From contig CAWJFC010000007.1 of the NCBI GenBank assembly GCA_963841945.1, positions 1-64,000 on the forward strand: a DNA stretch of 64,000 nucleotides. Reading direction: 5' to 3'. The notes beneath the pieces are model-generated. The model was not told the DNA's origin. It was given only the letters and a program-made list of their open reading frames with translations, and searched no databases. Positions 9,473-17,176 of this stretch are shown one piece after another. This DNA is from Acidiflorens sp963841945. Its GTDB lineage: Bacteria > Acidobacteriota > Terriglobia > Terriglobales > Acidobacteriaceae. Position numbers and translations under genes: made by a program. Numbering within the stretch: position 1 is the first letter of the stretch; every line of letters begins with the position of its first letter.

Positions 9473-9496
9473 TTCTCCGTGTCTCCGTGCCTCCGT
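9473..9496. repeat. Triple octamer CTCCGTGN
   Basis: Three adjacent 8-bp units differ only in the last base. Translated on the minus strand this kind of sequence gives the familiar spurious TTEARRHGE peptide, a common sign of an intergenic repeat and not of a gene. Confidence 0.7.
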
Positions 9497-9859
9497 GGTG
9501 GGCGGGTAAAGTAAGAAACTCCCATGAGCGATAGCCAACCGTCCTATCGCTCACGTCGCCGCAGCACCTCCAAACTCAACTCCGGCACCTCGAAAATCCG
9601 CCCGACATGCACACCGTGTCAACTTGACACCCCAACCCCCCGCTAAAGTCCACTGCGCCCCGACCCTCCAAGAAATTCGCTCCCTAACCTCTGTATTCCA
9701 AATGGCTTACCACCAACTCCAACCGCGTCAATCGTTTGCCGCCGCAATCCCGCTAACGCCAACATTCCACGGAGCAAATCCGAAAACGCCGCCCTCGGAC
9801 AAATTCCCTTTTTTCGACTCCAACCGCCATTTCACAAACCGATTCATTTTCGGCCTAAA

Positions 9860-9876
9860 TGTACGTACAATTACGT
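9860..9876. promoter_or_regulatory. Palindromic TGTACRTACAA element, upstream copy
   Basis: The 17-mer TGTACGTACAATTACGT lies about 150 bases before the nucleoside hydrolase gene and is rich in TACGTA palindromes. A related 17-mer (14 of 17 bases the same) lies just downstream of the same gene at 11196-11212. The pairing suggests an operator or a footprint of past insertion. The regulator is unknown. Confidence 0.4.
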
Positions 9877-10025
9877 ATGTAAATCCGCCCACGCCAGGTG
9901 TTCATAAGACTCTTCGTAAAACTCCTCGCCACACTCCTCGCAAAACTCGCCGCCAGACTTCCCGTTTGTGATTCCTCCCCACTCATGTTATTTCTAGCCA
10001 CTGTCAGTCACCGTACGCGAACCCG

Positions 10026-11093
10026 ATGAAAACAAAACGAATCTGCATCCTCCTCCTGCTCGTCGCCACCGCCGCCGCCCAGCCAAAACGCAAAATCATC
10101 ATCGACCAGGACGCCGCCGGCCCCGCCGGTAGCGACCAGCAGGCCATTCTTCTCCTCATCCAGTCGCCCCAAACCGAACTCCTTGGCATCACAGTAGTTA
10201 CCGGCGATGCCTGGCTCACCGAAGAGGTCGCCCACACCCTTCGCACCCTCGAACTCATCGGACGCACCGACATCCCGGTCGTCCCCGGCGCCGAATATCC
10301 ACTCATCAGAACCCGCGAAGAAACGCTCGCCGATGAAACCCGTTACGGCTCAATCGAATGGCTGGGCGCCTGGACGCCCAAGTACTATCACCCGCCGCGC
10401 GACCTCGGCCCCATGCCCGAAGGCCTGCCCACCACCTGGCCCGCCCCCGAGGACGCCGCCCACTTCCTCATCCGTATGGTTCACAAATATCCGCACGAGG
10501 TCACCATCGAAGAAGCCGGTCCCATGACCAACCTCGCCCTCGCCATCACCCTCGATCCCGAATTCGCCAGCCTTGCTAAAGAGCTTGTTTTCATGGGCGC
10601 CAGCCTCAATCCGCGCACCGACGATCCCGAATTCCTCAACAACCCGCGCCACGAATTCAACCTCTGGTTCGATCCCGAAGCCGCCCACATCGTCCTCCGC
10701 GCCCCCTGGAAAAAAATCGTCTGCACCACCGTCGACATCTCCCTCAAGACCAGCCTCACCCAGAGCCTGATCGACCAGGTAAAAGCCGGCAAAACTCCGG
10801 TAGCCAAATACATAGGCGCCTACGCCCACCTTCGCGGCCCCTACAACTACCTCTGGGACGAGCTAACCTCGGCCGCCTGGCTCGACCCCACCATAATCAC
10901 CAAAACCGAAACCCGCTACATGGACGTCAACCTCGACCGTGGAGCAAGCTACGGCGACACCCTGACATGGAGCGAAAACGACAAGCCCAGGAGAGATGAC
11001 CTGCAAAAGGTGGAGATCCAGGTAGACCTCAACACCAATCGTTTCTATAAGATGTTCGTCGATTCACTGACCGCCGAAACCCCAAAACCCTGA
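10026..11093 (+). CDS. Exported nucleoside hydrolase family protein with altered metal motif (copy 1)
   Basis: This is a 355-residue IU-nucleoside hydrolase fold protein with a signal peptide (1-19, ICILLLLVATAAA). The usual DxDxxxDD metal motif is replaced by DQDAAGPAGSDQQA (D27, D29, D37): three residues are inserted and the final Asp becomes Gln. The C-terminal HD pair (H proton donor, D ligand) reads LWDELTSAAW, so Asp is kept and His is Trp. Other family segments are intact: LLGITVVTGD, VTIEEAGPMTNLALAI, ELVFMGAS, EFNLWFDPEAAHIVL. Nucleoside hydrolases cleave ribonucleosides to base and ribose; here this would happen outside the cytoplasm, with purine or pyrimidine preference unknown. 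A paralogue lies at 15505-16608. Its codons are strongly C-ending (GCC, ACC, CTC), unlike the G-ending paralogue. Confidence 0.87.
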   Translation: MKTKRICILLLLVATAAAQPKRKIIIDQDAAGPAGSDQQAILLLIQSPQTELLGITVVTGDAWLTEEVAHTLRTLELIGRTDIPVVPGAEYPLIRTREETLADETRYGSIEWLGAWTPKYYHPPRDLGPMPEGLPTTWPAPEDAAHFLIRMVHKYPHEVTIEEAGPMTNLALAITLDPEFASLAKELVFMGASLNPRTDDPEFLNNPRHEFNLWFDPEAAHIVLRAPWKKIVCTTVDISLKTSLTQSLIDQVKAGKTPVAKYIGAYAHLRGPYNYLWDELTSAAWLDPTIITKTETRYMDVNLDRGASYGDTLTWSENDKPRRDDLQKVEIQVDLNTNRFYKMFVDSLTAETPKP

Positions 11094-11195
11094 TGGCGGC
11101 CAGAACAGCGAAGAGCCCGGGAGCAAATTGCTCCACGCAAAAACGCCCGCTAAGCAAAAAGCCTAACCCATTACCAGTAAAGGCCTTATCCAATT

Positions 11196-11212
11196 TGTAC
11201 ATACAAATATGT
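11196..11212. promoter_or_regulatory. Palindromic TGTACRTACAA element, downstream copy
   Basis: The 17-mer TGTACATACAAATATGT matches the element at 9860-9876 in 14 of 17 positions and includes an ACATA/TATGT inverted repeat. The two copies bracket the nucleoside hydrolase gene. Confidence 0.35.
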
Positions 11213-11219
11213 CAACTAT

Positions 11220-11235
11220 TGCTCCACGTGGAGCA
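11220..11235. promoter_or_regulatory. Perfect 16-bp palindrome TGCTCCACGTGGAGCA
   Basis: A perfect inverted repeat lies in the 165-bp gap between two convergent genes. A half-copy (TTGCTCCACG) occurs at 11128-11137 just after the nucleoside hydrolase stop. There is no T-tract on either side, so a transcription-factor site, or a hairpin serving both transcripts, is as likely as a classical terminator. Confidence 0.5.
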
Positions 11236-11258
11236 TTCGTACTCCCGGCATTCCCTCC

Positions 11259-14200
11259 CTAAGGAGCGCCGACCTCGTCCAGCATCTGCCGGGCAGCAGG
11301 ATGGTCAGGCTGACGCGCCAGCAGCCTCTGCAGGATAGCCCGCGCCGCCTCCTTGTCCCCCTCGATCACATGCACCCGAGCCAGGTTCAGGTAAGGCTGA
11401 TCAAAGTCCGGCGCCACCTCGATGGCCTTCTCGAACGTGGCCATCCCCTCGTCCCGCCGGTGCGTCCGTAAGTAGAGGATTCCTAAGTTGTTAAGCGCCT
11501 CCGGATAATCGGGCTTCGCCTCTAACGCCCGCTTCAGTAGCTGAAAGGCGCGGGCCGTGTCATCGAGCTGCGCATAGACCATCCCCAGGCCGTAGTTCGA
11601 GTCGGCGTCGTCGGCATTGAGAGCGAGCGCCCGCTCATAAGTCTTTTTTGCCAGCTCCCATCTCTTTCCCTGGCGGTAGGCTCCGCCTAAGTTGTTGAGA
11701 GCTATACGATGGTCGGGGCTTAGACGCAGCGCTTCCAGGAAATAAGCGACCGCTTCATCGACCCGTCCTTCGCGTCCCGCGATCAGGCCAAGGTTGTTCC
11801 AGGCGTTGGCCAGCGTGTCGGGATAGGACGCGCGCATCTTAAGCGCGCGCTCAAAATATTTTTGGGCTTCGGAATTCTTTCCCTGATTGAGGTAAACGCT
11901 GCCGATCCCATACGCCGCCTCGGCGCTCTCCGGGTCGTCTCGCAGTGCGATCTCAAATGCCTCGGCGGCCTCGTTGAAATATCCGCGCTGAAAAAAGACG
12001 GAGCCAAAGGAAAGATGGTTGCGCCCAAACTCTACGACCTCGGTTACACCTTGAAATGGAAGCGCGCGAAACAGGCGTTCGGCGGACGTTTTGGGGATGT
12101 TGCGGAAATCCTGCTCGAGATGCACGGGATCGGTCGCGCCTTGATAGATCTTGACGATCGCGCCTTTCGCATCGATCAGGAACGACATGGGCAGCGTGAG
12201 ATCGCGATGACGATCGAAGATGTAGCGATAGACGATGTTGTAGACGGCAGCGACATCATCGGTGCCCTGGAGCAGGGGAAAAGAAAGTCTGTGGTCGCGG
12301 AGAAAGGCGCGCAGATTTCCTTCTTCGCCAAGGTTGATGGCCAGCAACTGCAGGCCGCGCTGCTGCCACGACGCCGCGTGTTCGTTGAGGGCGATCAGAT
12401 TTCGTCGGCAACGTTCGTCGCCCACCGAGATGAAGTTGAGTAGGACCGGATTGCCTCGCAGCGCGGAGAGCGTTCGCATGGAGCCGTTCGTCTCGAGCAA
12501 CGAAAAGCCCGGCAATGAAAAGTCCGGCGACGAAACCGGCGCCAGCAGCCAGGTTTCGGCGACCTCGGGCAGAGTCTCCGATGTTTGCGGAACGAAGCTC
12601 GAGGGGTCGGCCGAGGGTGGCTGAGTTGCTGCGCGTTGAAACGGGTCGATGCGCTTCGGTTCTTGTTTCTCTTCTTCCAGCCAGATGCAATGGTTGACGG
12701 GCAGGCCGTGAAATTCCTGAACGGTGCCGCTGGGCCAGCGGACGGTGGCGCTTGCCGTCTCGTCTTTAGAATCTCCCAGCCCGAAAAATGCTTCTTTGCT
12801 GTGCTGCGAGAGAAATCCGGAACCAGCTTCCAGACTCCGCGTCTGTCTTCCCTTCCCAGTTCTTACCTCGACTACCGCACCGATCGCGTCGCGATTGCTT
12901 TTCGTTCCTTGCAGGCGAAAGGAGATGGAGGGCGGCAGATCCGGCAACACGTTTTTCAGAATTCTGAGTTGGGGAGCGTTACGGTTCTTCAGGAATATTT
13001 CCTGACGGCCGTCGTGGTCGAAGTCGCAGACGGCGAAGGCCCGGCCGTCTTCCACGAAGCCGAGATCGGCGACGCCGGAGATGTCGGAGAAAGTGCCGTC
13101 GCCGTTATTGGAGTAGAAGACATTGCGTTCGTAGCCACTCCACGTGCGGTCGGCGCGGATGAGTTCGTTGACCGCAGCCCAGCCTTGTTCGTAGTCGTGG
13201 TTGGGCCGGGCTTCGTCGGGGGATTTGGCGACGACCTGGCGCCAGAAGAAACTGTTGAGATCTTCGGAATCTCGAGTCGGCGCGCTCACCATGCCGTTCG
13301 TGACGTAGGGGTCGGGATAGGTATCGTGGTCGAAGTCGAACGTGTCGCTTGACCACGCCCAGCGCCCTACGCGGGTTTGAGAGAGATCGGTCACGTCGGT
13401 AAATTTTGGAGTTGAGGATTGGGCTGGCGAAGCCGTCAAAGAATCCGCATCTTTAATCGCAGAGTTCTCAGAGGTTGCAGAGAGCGTCCTGAACAGCGAG
13501 TTGCCCATGGCGTGTTTGTGGTATTGGGCTCTTACTTCCGGCGGCGAGTCCTTCTTGAACTGCTCCTGCATGGTGATGCGCTCGCCGGCAGCGGTCCACA
13601 TGTTGGCTACGTACAAGTCCTGACTGATCTGATTGCGATTCGTGGTATCGGTTCCAGAAACGTCGTGGAACCACGCGACGCTCATGCCCGCCCCGATATC
13701 TTCCACGCCAGTTTCCGCGGCTACATCAGTGAAGGTGCCGTTGCCGTTGTTGCGATAGAGATTCTTGCGGCCGAAATCATTGACTACATACAGATCAGGC
13801 CAGCCGTCACCGTTGAAATCGTTCCAGGCGCAGCAGAAGCTGTAGCGCGTGTTGTTCTGATTCATGCCGGCTTCGGCGGTTACGTCGCGAAACGTGCCGT
13901 TCCGGTTGTTGCGCATCAGGAAGTTGGGCGGGCCGTTATTGGCATCGTGATAGGGGCTGGGATATTTGTACTGGCTGGTGCCCTGATAAAAGACGTAGAG
14001 GCAGAAATAGACGTCGAGCCAGCCGTCGCGATCATAGTCGGCTACAGCGGCGCCCGTGAAGGTCCCTTGTGGCGGGGTGGCGAAGTTGAAGGCGTTTGGC
14101 TGCTGATGAAATTTTCCGTTGCCATCATTCAGGAAGAGCAGCGGACCGTTGGCGCGGACGACGATCAGGTCCTGACGTCCGTCGTTGTTGATGTCGACAA

Positions 14201-15335
14201 AGAGCGCGCAGGCCGTGTTCTCGATTACGCCTACGCCGCTGGCTTGCGTGATGTCTTCAAAGGTGCCGTCGCCGCGATTGCGGTAGAGGCGGTTGGGCAG
14301 GCCTCCGGGTTGGCAGATGTAGAGATCGTCGAAGCCATCGTTGTCGATGTCGCCGACGGAGACGCCGTTGTGTCCATAGATGTCGATGCCGCAGGCGGCG
14401 TCGAGGACGGTGCGCCAGTAGTCGGTGCCGTGTTGAAGTTGTGCGCCGTAAGAGGCGTTGCCGCCGAGCGCTGCGGAGGTGATGTCGGCGTAGACCCGGG
14501 ACGCGGAGCGGCTTTGGGTTTCTTCTTTTGTCTGCCAGCTCAGAAGGCGGAAGTCTCCGGAGGGAGTGGATTTCCAGATCAGATCGGCGTATCCCACCCT
14601 CTGCTCGCGGTGGATGTTTGGAGCGGTGGCTACGAGTTCGTAGCGGACGCGGGTGTGGAGTTGATCGGGAGACTGGGAGGGTGGTAGTGGGGAGGGTGCC
14701 TGTTTCTCCGTCCCCATCCCTTGCGCTAGCGTTGGCCCAATGCTGGTGATCTGGAAGTCGGCGGTCAGGATTTTTGAGAATGCTGCGAGCGCCCCTCGGA
14801 GTTCCGTCAGAAATTCTTCTTTGCTTTTTGAAAGCGCCTGGTCGAATCTGTTCTGACGAATTTCTATCGGCGGACCCTGGCGAACTACTCGCGAATCGGA
14901 GGGCTTCAGCGGGGCGGCAGAAAAGTTCGGGTGCAAAACTTTTTCAATCGATTGGGTCTCTTGTGGCGAGCGCTGGAGGCTGGCGCTCCATTCGCTGAGA
15001 ATTTTAGAGATTTGGGCAGCGTATTTTTCGTTTAGGAATTCATCCTTGCCGGGCTCGGTCTGAAGAAGCAGAGAGTCGAGCGGCATGGGCATGCGGTAGT
15101 GCGGATGGAGATGAAAGGCACTTTGAGCGGGCGTTTCCGGCGGATCAAAAAACGGGAAGCCTCGGAGGCGCGGCGCGATTACCGATGCCGAGAGGGCCCG
15201 AGAAGAACGGAGTAGGAAGTCGCGACGGGTGGGGCCGACGCCATGCTCCGCGATTTCATTTTTGTTTCGGCGGCTCAGAGTGGTGGCTCCCGTCGTCGTG
15301 TGGGTGAAATTAACAGCCGGGTGCGCGGGCGTCAA
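11259..15335 (-). CDS. Giant Tat-exported FG-GAP / ASPIC-UnbV / thioredoxin-like / TPR protein
   Basis: This is a 1358-residue protein beginning at TTG 15335. The N-terminus carries a twin-arginine signal (TRRDFLLRSSRALSASV, about residues 36-52). An unassigned helical region (about 70-240) precedes FG-GAP/VCBS calcium-type repeats (about 320-780; GVSVGDIDNDGFDDLYICQP, DYDRDGWLDVYF, DFNGDGWPDLYVVNDFG). Next come an ASPIC/UnbV domain (about 815-890; GSGFLSQHSKEAFFGLG, VRWPSGTVQEF), a redoxin/TlpA domain (about 945-1095; VLLNFISVGDERCRRNL, LPMSFLIDAKGAIVKIY), and six or seven TPRs (about 1105-1355). The redoxin domain has one Cys where CxxC is expected. It is probably a folded cell-surface or periplasmic binding platform. 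It sits on the opposite strand between two nucleoside hydrolase paralogues. The start codon is uncertain because no good ribosome site is visible. Confidence 0.85.
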   Translation of the reverse strand: MTPAHPAVNFTHTTTGATTLSRRNKNEIAEHGVGPTRRDFLLRSSRALSASVIAPRLRGFPFFDPPETPAQSAFHLHPHYRMPMPLDSLLLQTEPGKDEFLNEKYAAQISKILSEWSASLQRSPQETQSIEKVLHPNFSAAPLKPSDSRVVRQGPPIEIRQNRFDQALSKSKEEFLTELRGALAAFSKILTADFQITSIGPTLAQGMGTEKQAPSPLPPSQSPDQLHTRVRYELVATAPNIHREQRVGYADLIWKSTPSGDFRLLSWQTKEETQSRSASRVYADITSAALGGNASYGAQLQHGTDYWRTVLDAACGIDIYGHNGVSVGDIDNDGFDDLYICQPGGLPNRLYRNRGDGTFEDITQASGVGVIENTACALFVDINNDGRQDLIVVRANGPLLFLNDGNGKFHQQPNAFNFATPPQGTFTGAAVADYDRDGWLDVYFCLYVFYQGTSQYKYPSPYHDANNGPPNFLMRNNRNGTFRDVTAEAGMNQNNTRYSFCCAWNDFNGDGWPDLYVVNDFGRKNLYRNNGNGTFTDVAAETGVEDIGAGMSVAWFHDVSGTDTTNRNQISQDLYVANMWTAAGERITMQEQFKKDSPPEVRAQYHKHAMGNSLFRTLSATSENSAIKDADSLTASPAQSSTPKFTDVTDLSQTRVGRWAWSSDTFDFDHDTYPDPYVTNGMVSAPTRDSEDLNSFFWRQVVAKSPDEARPNHDYEQGWAAVNELIRADRTWSGYERNVFYSNNGDGTFSDISGVADLGFVEDGRAFAVCDFDHDGRQEIFLKNRNAPQLRILKNVLPDLPPSISFRLQGTKSNRDAIGAVVEVRTGKGRQTRSLEAGSGFLSQHSKEAFFGLGDSKDETASATVRWPSGTVQEFHGLPVNHCIWLEEEKQEPKRIDPFQRAATQPPSADPSSFVPQTSETLPEVAETWLLAPVSSPDFSLPGFSLLETNGSMRTLSALRGNPVLLNFISVGDERCRRNLIALNEHAASWQQRGLQLLAINLGEEGNLRAFLRDHRLSFPLLQGTDDVAAVYNIVYRYIFDRHRDLTLPMSFLIDAKGAIVKIYQGATDPVHLEQDFRNIPKTSAERLFRALPFQGVTEVVEFGRNHLSFGSVFFQRGYFNEAAEAFEIALRDDPESAEAAYGIGSVYLNQGKNSEAQKYFERALKMRASYPDTLANAWNNLGLIAGREGRVDEAVAYFLEALRLSPDHRIALNNLGGAYRQGKRWELAKKTYERALALNADDADSNYGLGMVYAQLDDTARAFQLLKRALEAKPDYPEALNNLGILYLRTHRRDEGMATFEKAIEVAPDFDQPYLNLARVHVIEGDKEAARAILQRLLARQPDHPAARQMLDEVGAP

Positions 15336-15475
15336 CTCGGGTGCTGTCTGGGCATCGGGGCTCGATTTGCAGCGCTTTAACCACTACCGCCGCGAAGGTA
15401 CACGAAGGAAATCTTGAAACCCTAAAGAGTGCCGCCGATTCACGGTGTTTTTCAAAGTGTTTTCGGAACGGTCGA

Positions 15476-15481
15476 TATAAT
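15476..15481 (+). promoter_or_regulatory. Putative -10 box (TATAAT) of nucleoside hydrolase 2
   Basis: A perfect TATAAT lies 24 bases before the TTG start and 11 bases before the AGGAG ribosome site, giving a very short leader. The expected -35 region is only weakly TTGACA-like. Confidence 0.4.
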
Positions 15482-15504
15482 CGGTTCGTTCAGGAGCCCA
15501 CACA

Positions 15505-16608
15505 TTGAAACGTCCTCTCTTAGTATTTGCCGCCCTCTCGCTGTTTTCGATCTGCGCCCACTCACAGGCGCGGCGCAAGGTCATTCTCGATCAGGATGGG
15601 CGCGGGCCGGCGACTACCGATCAGCAGTCGATGCTGATGGTGTTGCAGGCGCCGGGCATTGAGACGCTGGGGATCACGATCGTCAGCGGCGATCAGTGGC
15701 GCGACGAGGAGGTCGCGCACACCTTGCGGATGCTGGAACTGACGGGGCATTCGGATATCAAGGTTTATCCCGGCGCTGTCTTTCCTTTGATCAACAGCAA
15801 GGAGGAGATTGCGCGCTGGCAGAAACTCTACGGCGCGGTCACCTATCAGGGGGCATGGAACGAGCACAAGGTGAAGTCGGTTTCGGGATCGAATAACGCC
15901 GGCGCGTGGAATTCAGGCACGTATCACGGGCCGTTTGAGGTGCCGGATCCGTTGCCAGAGGGGAATCCCACATTGAAGTTGGAGACCGAAGACGCGGCGC
16001 ACTTCATGATTCGGATGGTGCATCAGTATCCGCATGAGGTCACGATTTATGCCGGCGGGCCCCTGACGAATCTGGCGCAGGCGGTGAGTATCGATCCTCA
16101 CTTTGCGGAACTGGCGCAGGAACTGGTGGTGATGGGCGGAAGCATCGAGCCGGCCGAGCCCATCGCATGGGCGCAGTCGAACCGGCGGGAGTTTAATTTC
16201 TGGTGGGATCCGGAGGCGGTGCATATCGTTCTGCGCGCGCCGTGGAAGAAAATTACGGTGACGACTGTGGACATCTCGGTGAAGACACACATGACGCAGG
16301 CGATGATTGATGAGATCGCGAAGGCGGGGACGCCCGCGGCGAAGTACATCGCGAAGTGGGCGGATGAGGAATTCTTGTGGGACGAACTGGCGGCCGCAGC
16401 GTGGATTGATCCGACGATCATTACCAGGGAAGAAATGCTGGCCATGGATATTGATATTTCGCATGGGGCGGGATATGGGAACACGCTGGTGTGGCTGCCG
16501 GAGAATGCTCCAGGACTCGGAGAGCAGGTGGTGCACGTGCAGACGGAGTTGAATCTTGAGAAGTTTAATCGGATGGTGGTAGAGCTCTTGTCGCGCGGGC
16601 CGAGATAG
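15505..16608 (+). CDS. Exported nucleoside hydrolase family protein with altered metal motif (copy 2)
   Basis: This is a 367-residue paralogue of the gene at 10026-11093. The TTG start is supported by AGGAG eight bases upstream and by the signal peptide that follows at once (LLVFAALSLFSICAHS). The metal motif reads DQDGRGPATTDQQSM (D29, D31, D39), with the same insertion and Gln substitution as copy 1. The C-terminal site is again WDELAAAAWIDP with Trp for the usual His. An extra segment near 125-145 (HKVKSVSGSNNAGAWNSG) is absent from copy 1. It precedes cytidine deaminase, pyrimidine-nucleoside phosphorylase and a CNT transporter on the same strand, so extracellular nucleoside cleavage or binding followed by uptake is a reasonable model. 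Substrate and activity are unproven. Confidence 0.87.
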   Translation: MKRPLLVFAALSLFSICAHSQARRKVILDQDGRGPATTDQQSMLMVLQAPGIETLGITIVSGDQWRDEEVAHTLRMLELTGHSDIKVYPGAVFPLINSKEEIARWQKLYGAVTYQGAWNEHKVKSVSGSNNAGAWNSGTYHGPFEVPDPLPEGNPTLKLETEDAAHFMIRMVHQYPHEVTIYAGGPLTNLAQAVSIDPHFAELAQELVVMGGSIEPAEPIAWAQSNRREFNFWWDPEAVHIVLRAPWKKITVTTVDISVKTHMTQAMIDEIAKAGTPAAKYIAKWADEEFLWDELAAAAWIDPTIITREEMLAMDIDISHGAGYGNTLVWLPENAPGLGEQVVHVQTELNLEKFNRMVVELLSRGPR

Positions 16609-16624
16609 GATCGACTCTGAGAGA

Positions 16625-16641
16625 GCCGGGCTCCGCCCGGC
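16625..16641 (+). terminator. GC hairpin after nucleoside hydrolase 2
   Basis: A perfect 7-bp stem (GCCGGGC/GCCCGGC) with a three-base loop lies 17 bases after the stop. No T-tract follows, so it may be an attenuating or stabilising hairpin instead of a full terminator. Confidence 0.4.
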
Positions 16642-16765
16642 CGGACAGCCGATGGCGGCTATCCCCACGTATGCGAATGAGATTGCAGAGGGTAACGCAT
16701 TAGAATTCTGCTGCGTTGCTTGCTTCACGGTTTACAATTCTCGCCGTCTCTCTTTTCTAACCGAT

Positions 16766-17176
16766 ATGGCTAAGACCAAATTGACTGCGGGGACTCGTGC
16801 GCGGCTGGAGCGGGCGGCACGGGCTGCGATGAAGAACGCGTATGCGCCGTTTTCGAAGTTCAAGGTGGGGGCGGCGATTTTGACTTCGCGCGGCGAGATT
16901 TTTGCGGGATGCAACGTGGAGAATTCTTCTTATGGACTCACGAACTGCGCAGAACGCACTGCAATTTTTTCAGCTGTGGCCGCGTCGGGGCCGGGGTTGG
17001 AGATTCTGGCTGTGGCGGTGACGAATGCGCAGGGCGTGCCGTGCTCTCCTTGCGGGGCTTGCCGGCAGGTGATTTATGAGTTTGGGCCGGAGGCGGTGGT
17101 GTTTTATCAGGGCGCGGAGAGCGACACTTCAAGCCTGATTACCGAACTTCTGCCGGAGGGCTTTCGACTACGGTGA
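16766..17176 (+). CDS. cdd: Cytidine deaminase
   Basis: This is a 136-residue zinc enzyme converting cytidine or deoxycytidine to uridine or deoxyuridine in the cytosol. The zinc and catalytic motifs are NCAERTA (Cys ligand plus catalytic Glu) and SPCGACRQ (two Cys ligands), the homotetrameric small-subunit type. YAPFSKFKVGAA and GCNVENSSYGLT are the usual substrate segments. The open frame extends to 16652, but the family begins at MAKTKL, so 16766 is chosen. The stop overlaps the next gene by four bases (GTGA), implying coupled translation with the nucleoside phosphorylase. Confidence 0.96.
   Translation: MAKTKLTAGTRARLERAARAAMKNAYAPFSKFKVGAAILTSRGEIFAGCNVENSSYGLTNCAERTAIFSAVAASGPGLEILAVAVTNAQGVPCSPCGACRQVIYEFGPEAVVFYQGAESDTSSLITELLPEGFRLR

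Larger units (their letters stand above)
9299..10025. other. 727-bp intergenic region, no supported gene
   Basis: I see no credible coding frame. It contains a 7-bp perfect inverted repeat CACTTTG/CAAAGTG (9429-9435 and 9444-9450), three 8-bp units CTCCGTGT, CTCCGTGC and CTCCGTGG (9473-9496), a TACGTA-containing element near 9860, and a degenerate C-rich repeat at about 9911-9960. The stretch just before the nucleoside hydrolase start is the likely place for its promoter, but no good -35/-10 pair stands out. Confidence 0.6.

Noticed and set aside
9305..9538. Open frame giving a peptide with TTEARRHGE
   Set aside because: This peptide is the usual translation of a CTCCGTG-type intergenic repeat; no ribosome site or domain is present.
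9624..9971. 115-residue open frame rich in Pro, Arg and Thr
   Set aside because: Composition follows the C-rich degenerate repeat, there is no recognisable domain, and start signals are missing.
13419..14687. 422-residue open frame on the plus strand
   Set aside because: It is the antisense shadow of the FG-GAP repeats (Val/Gly/Asp-rich low complexity) and the minus-strand frame has clear domains.
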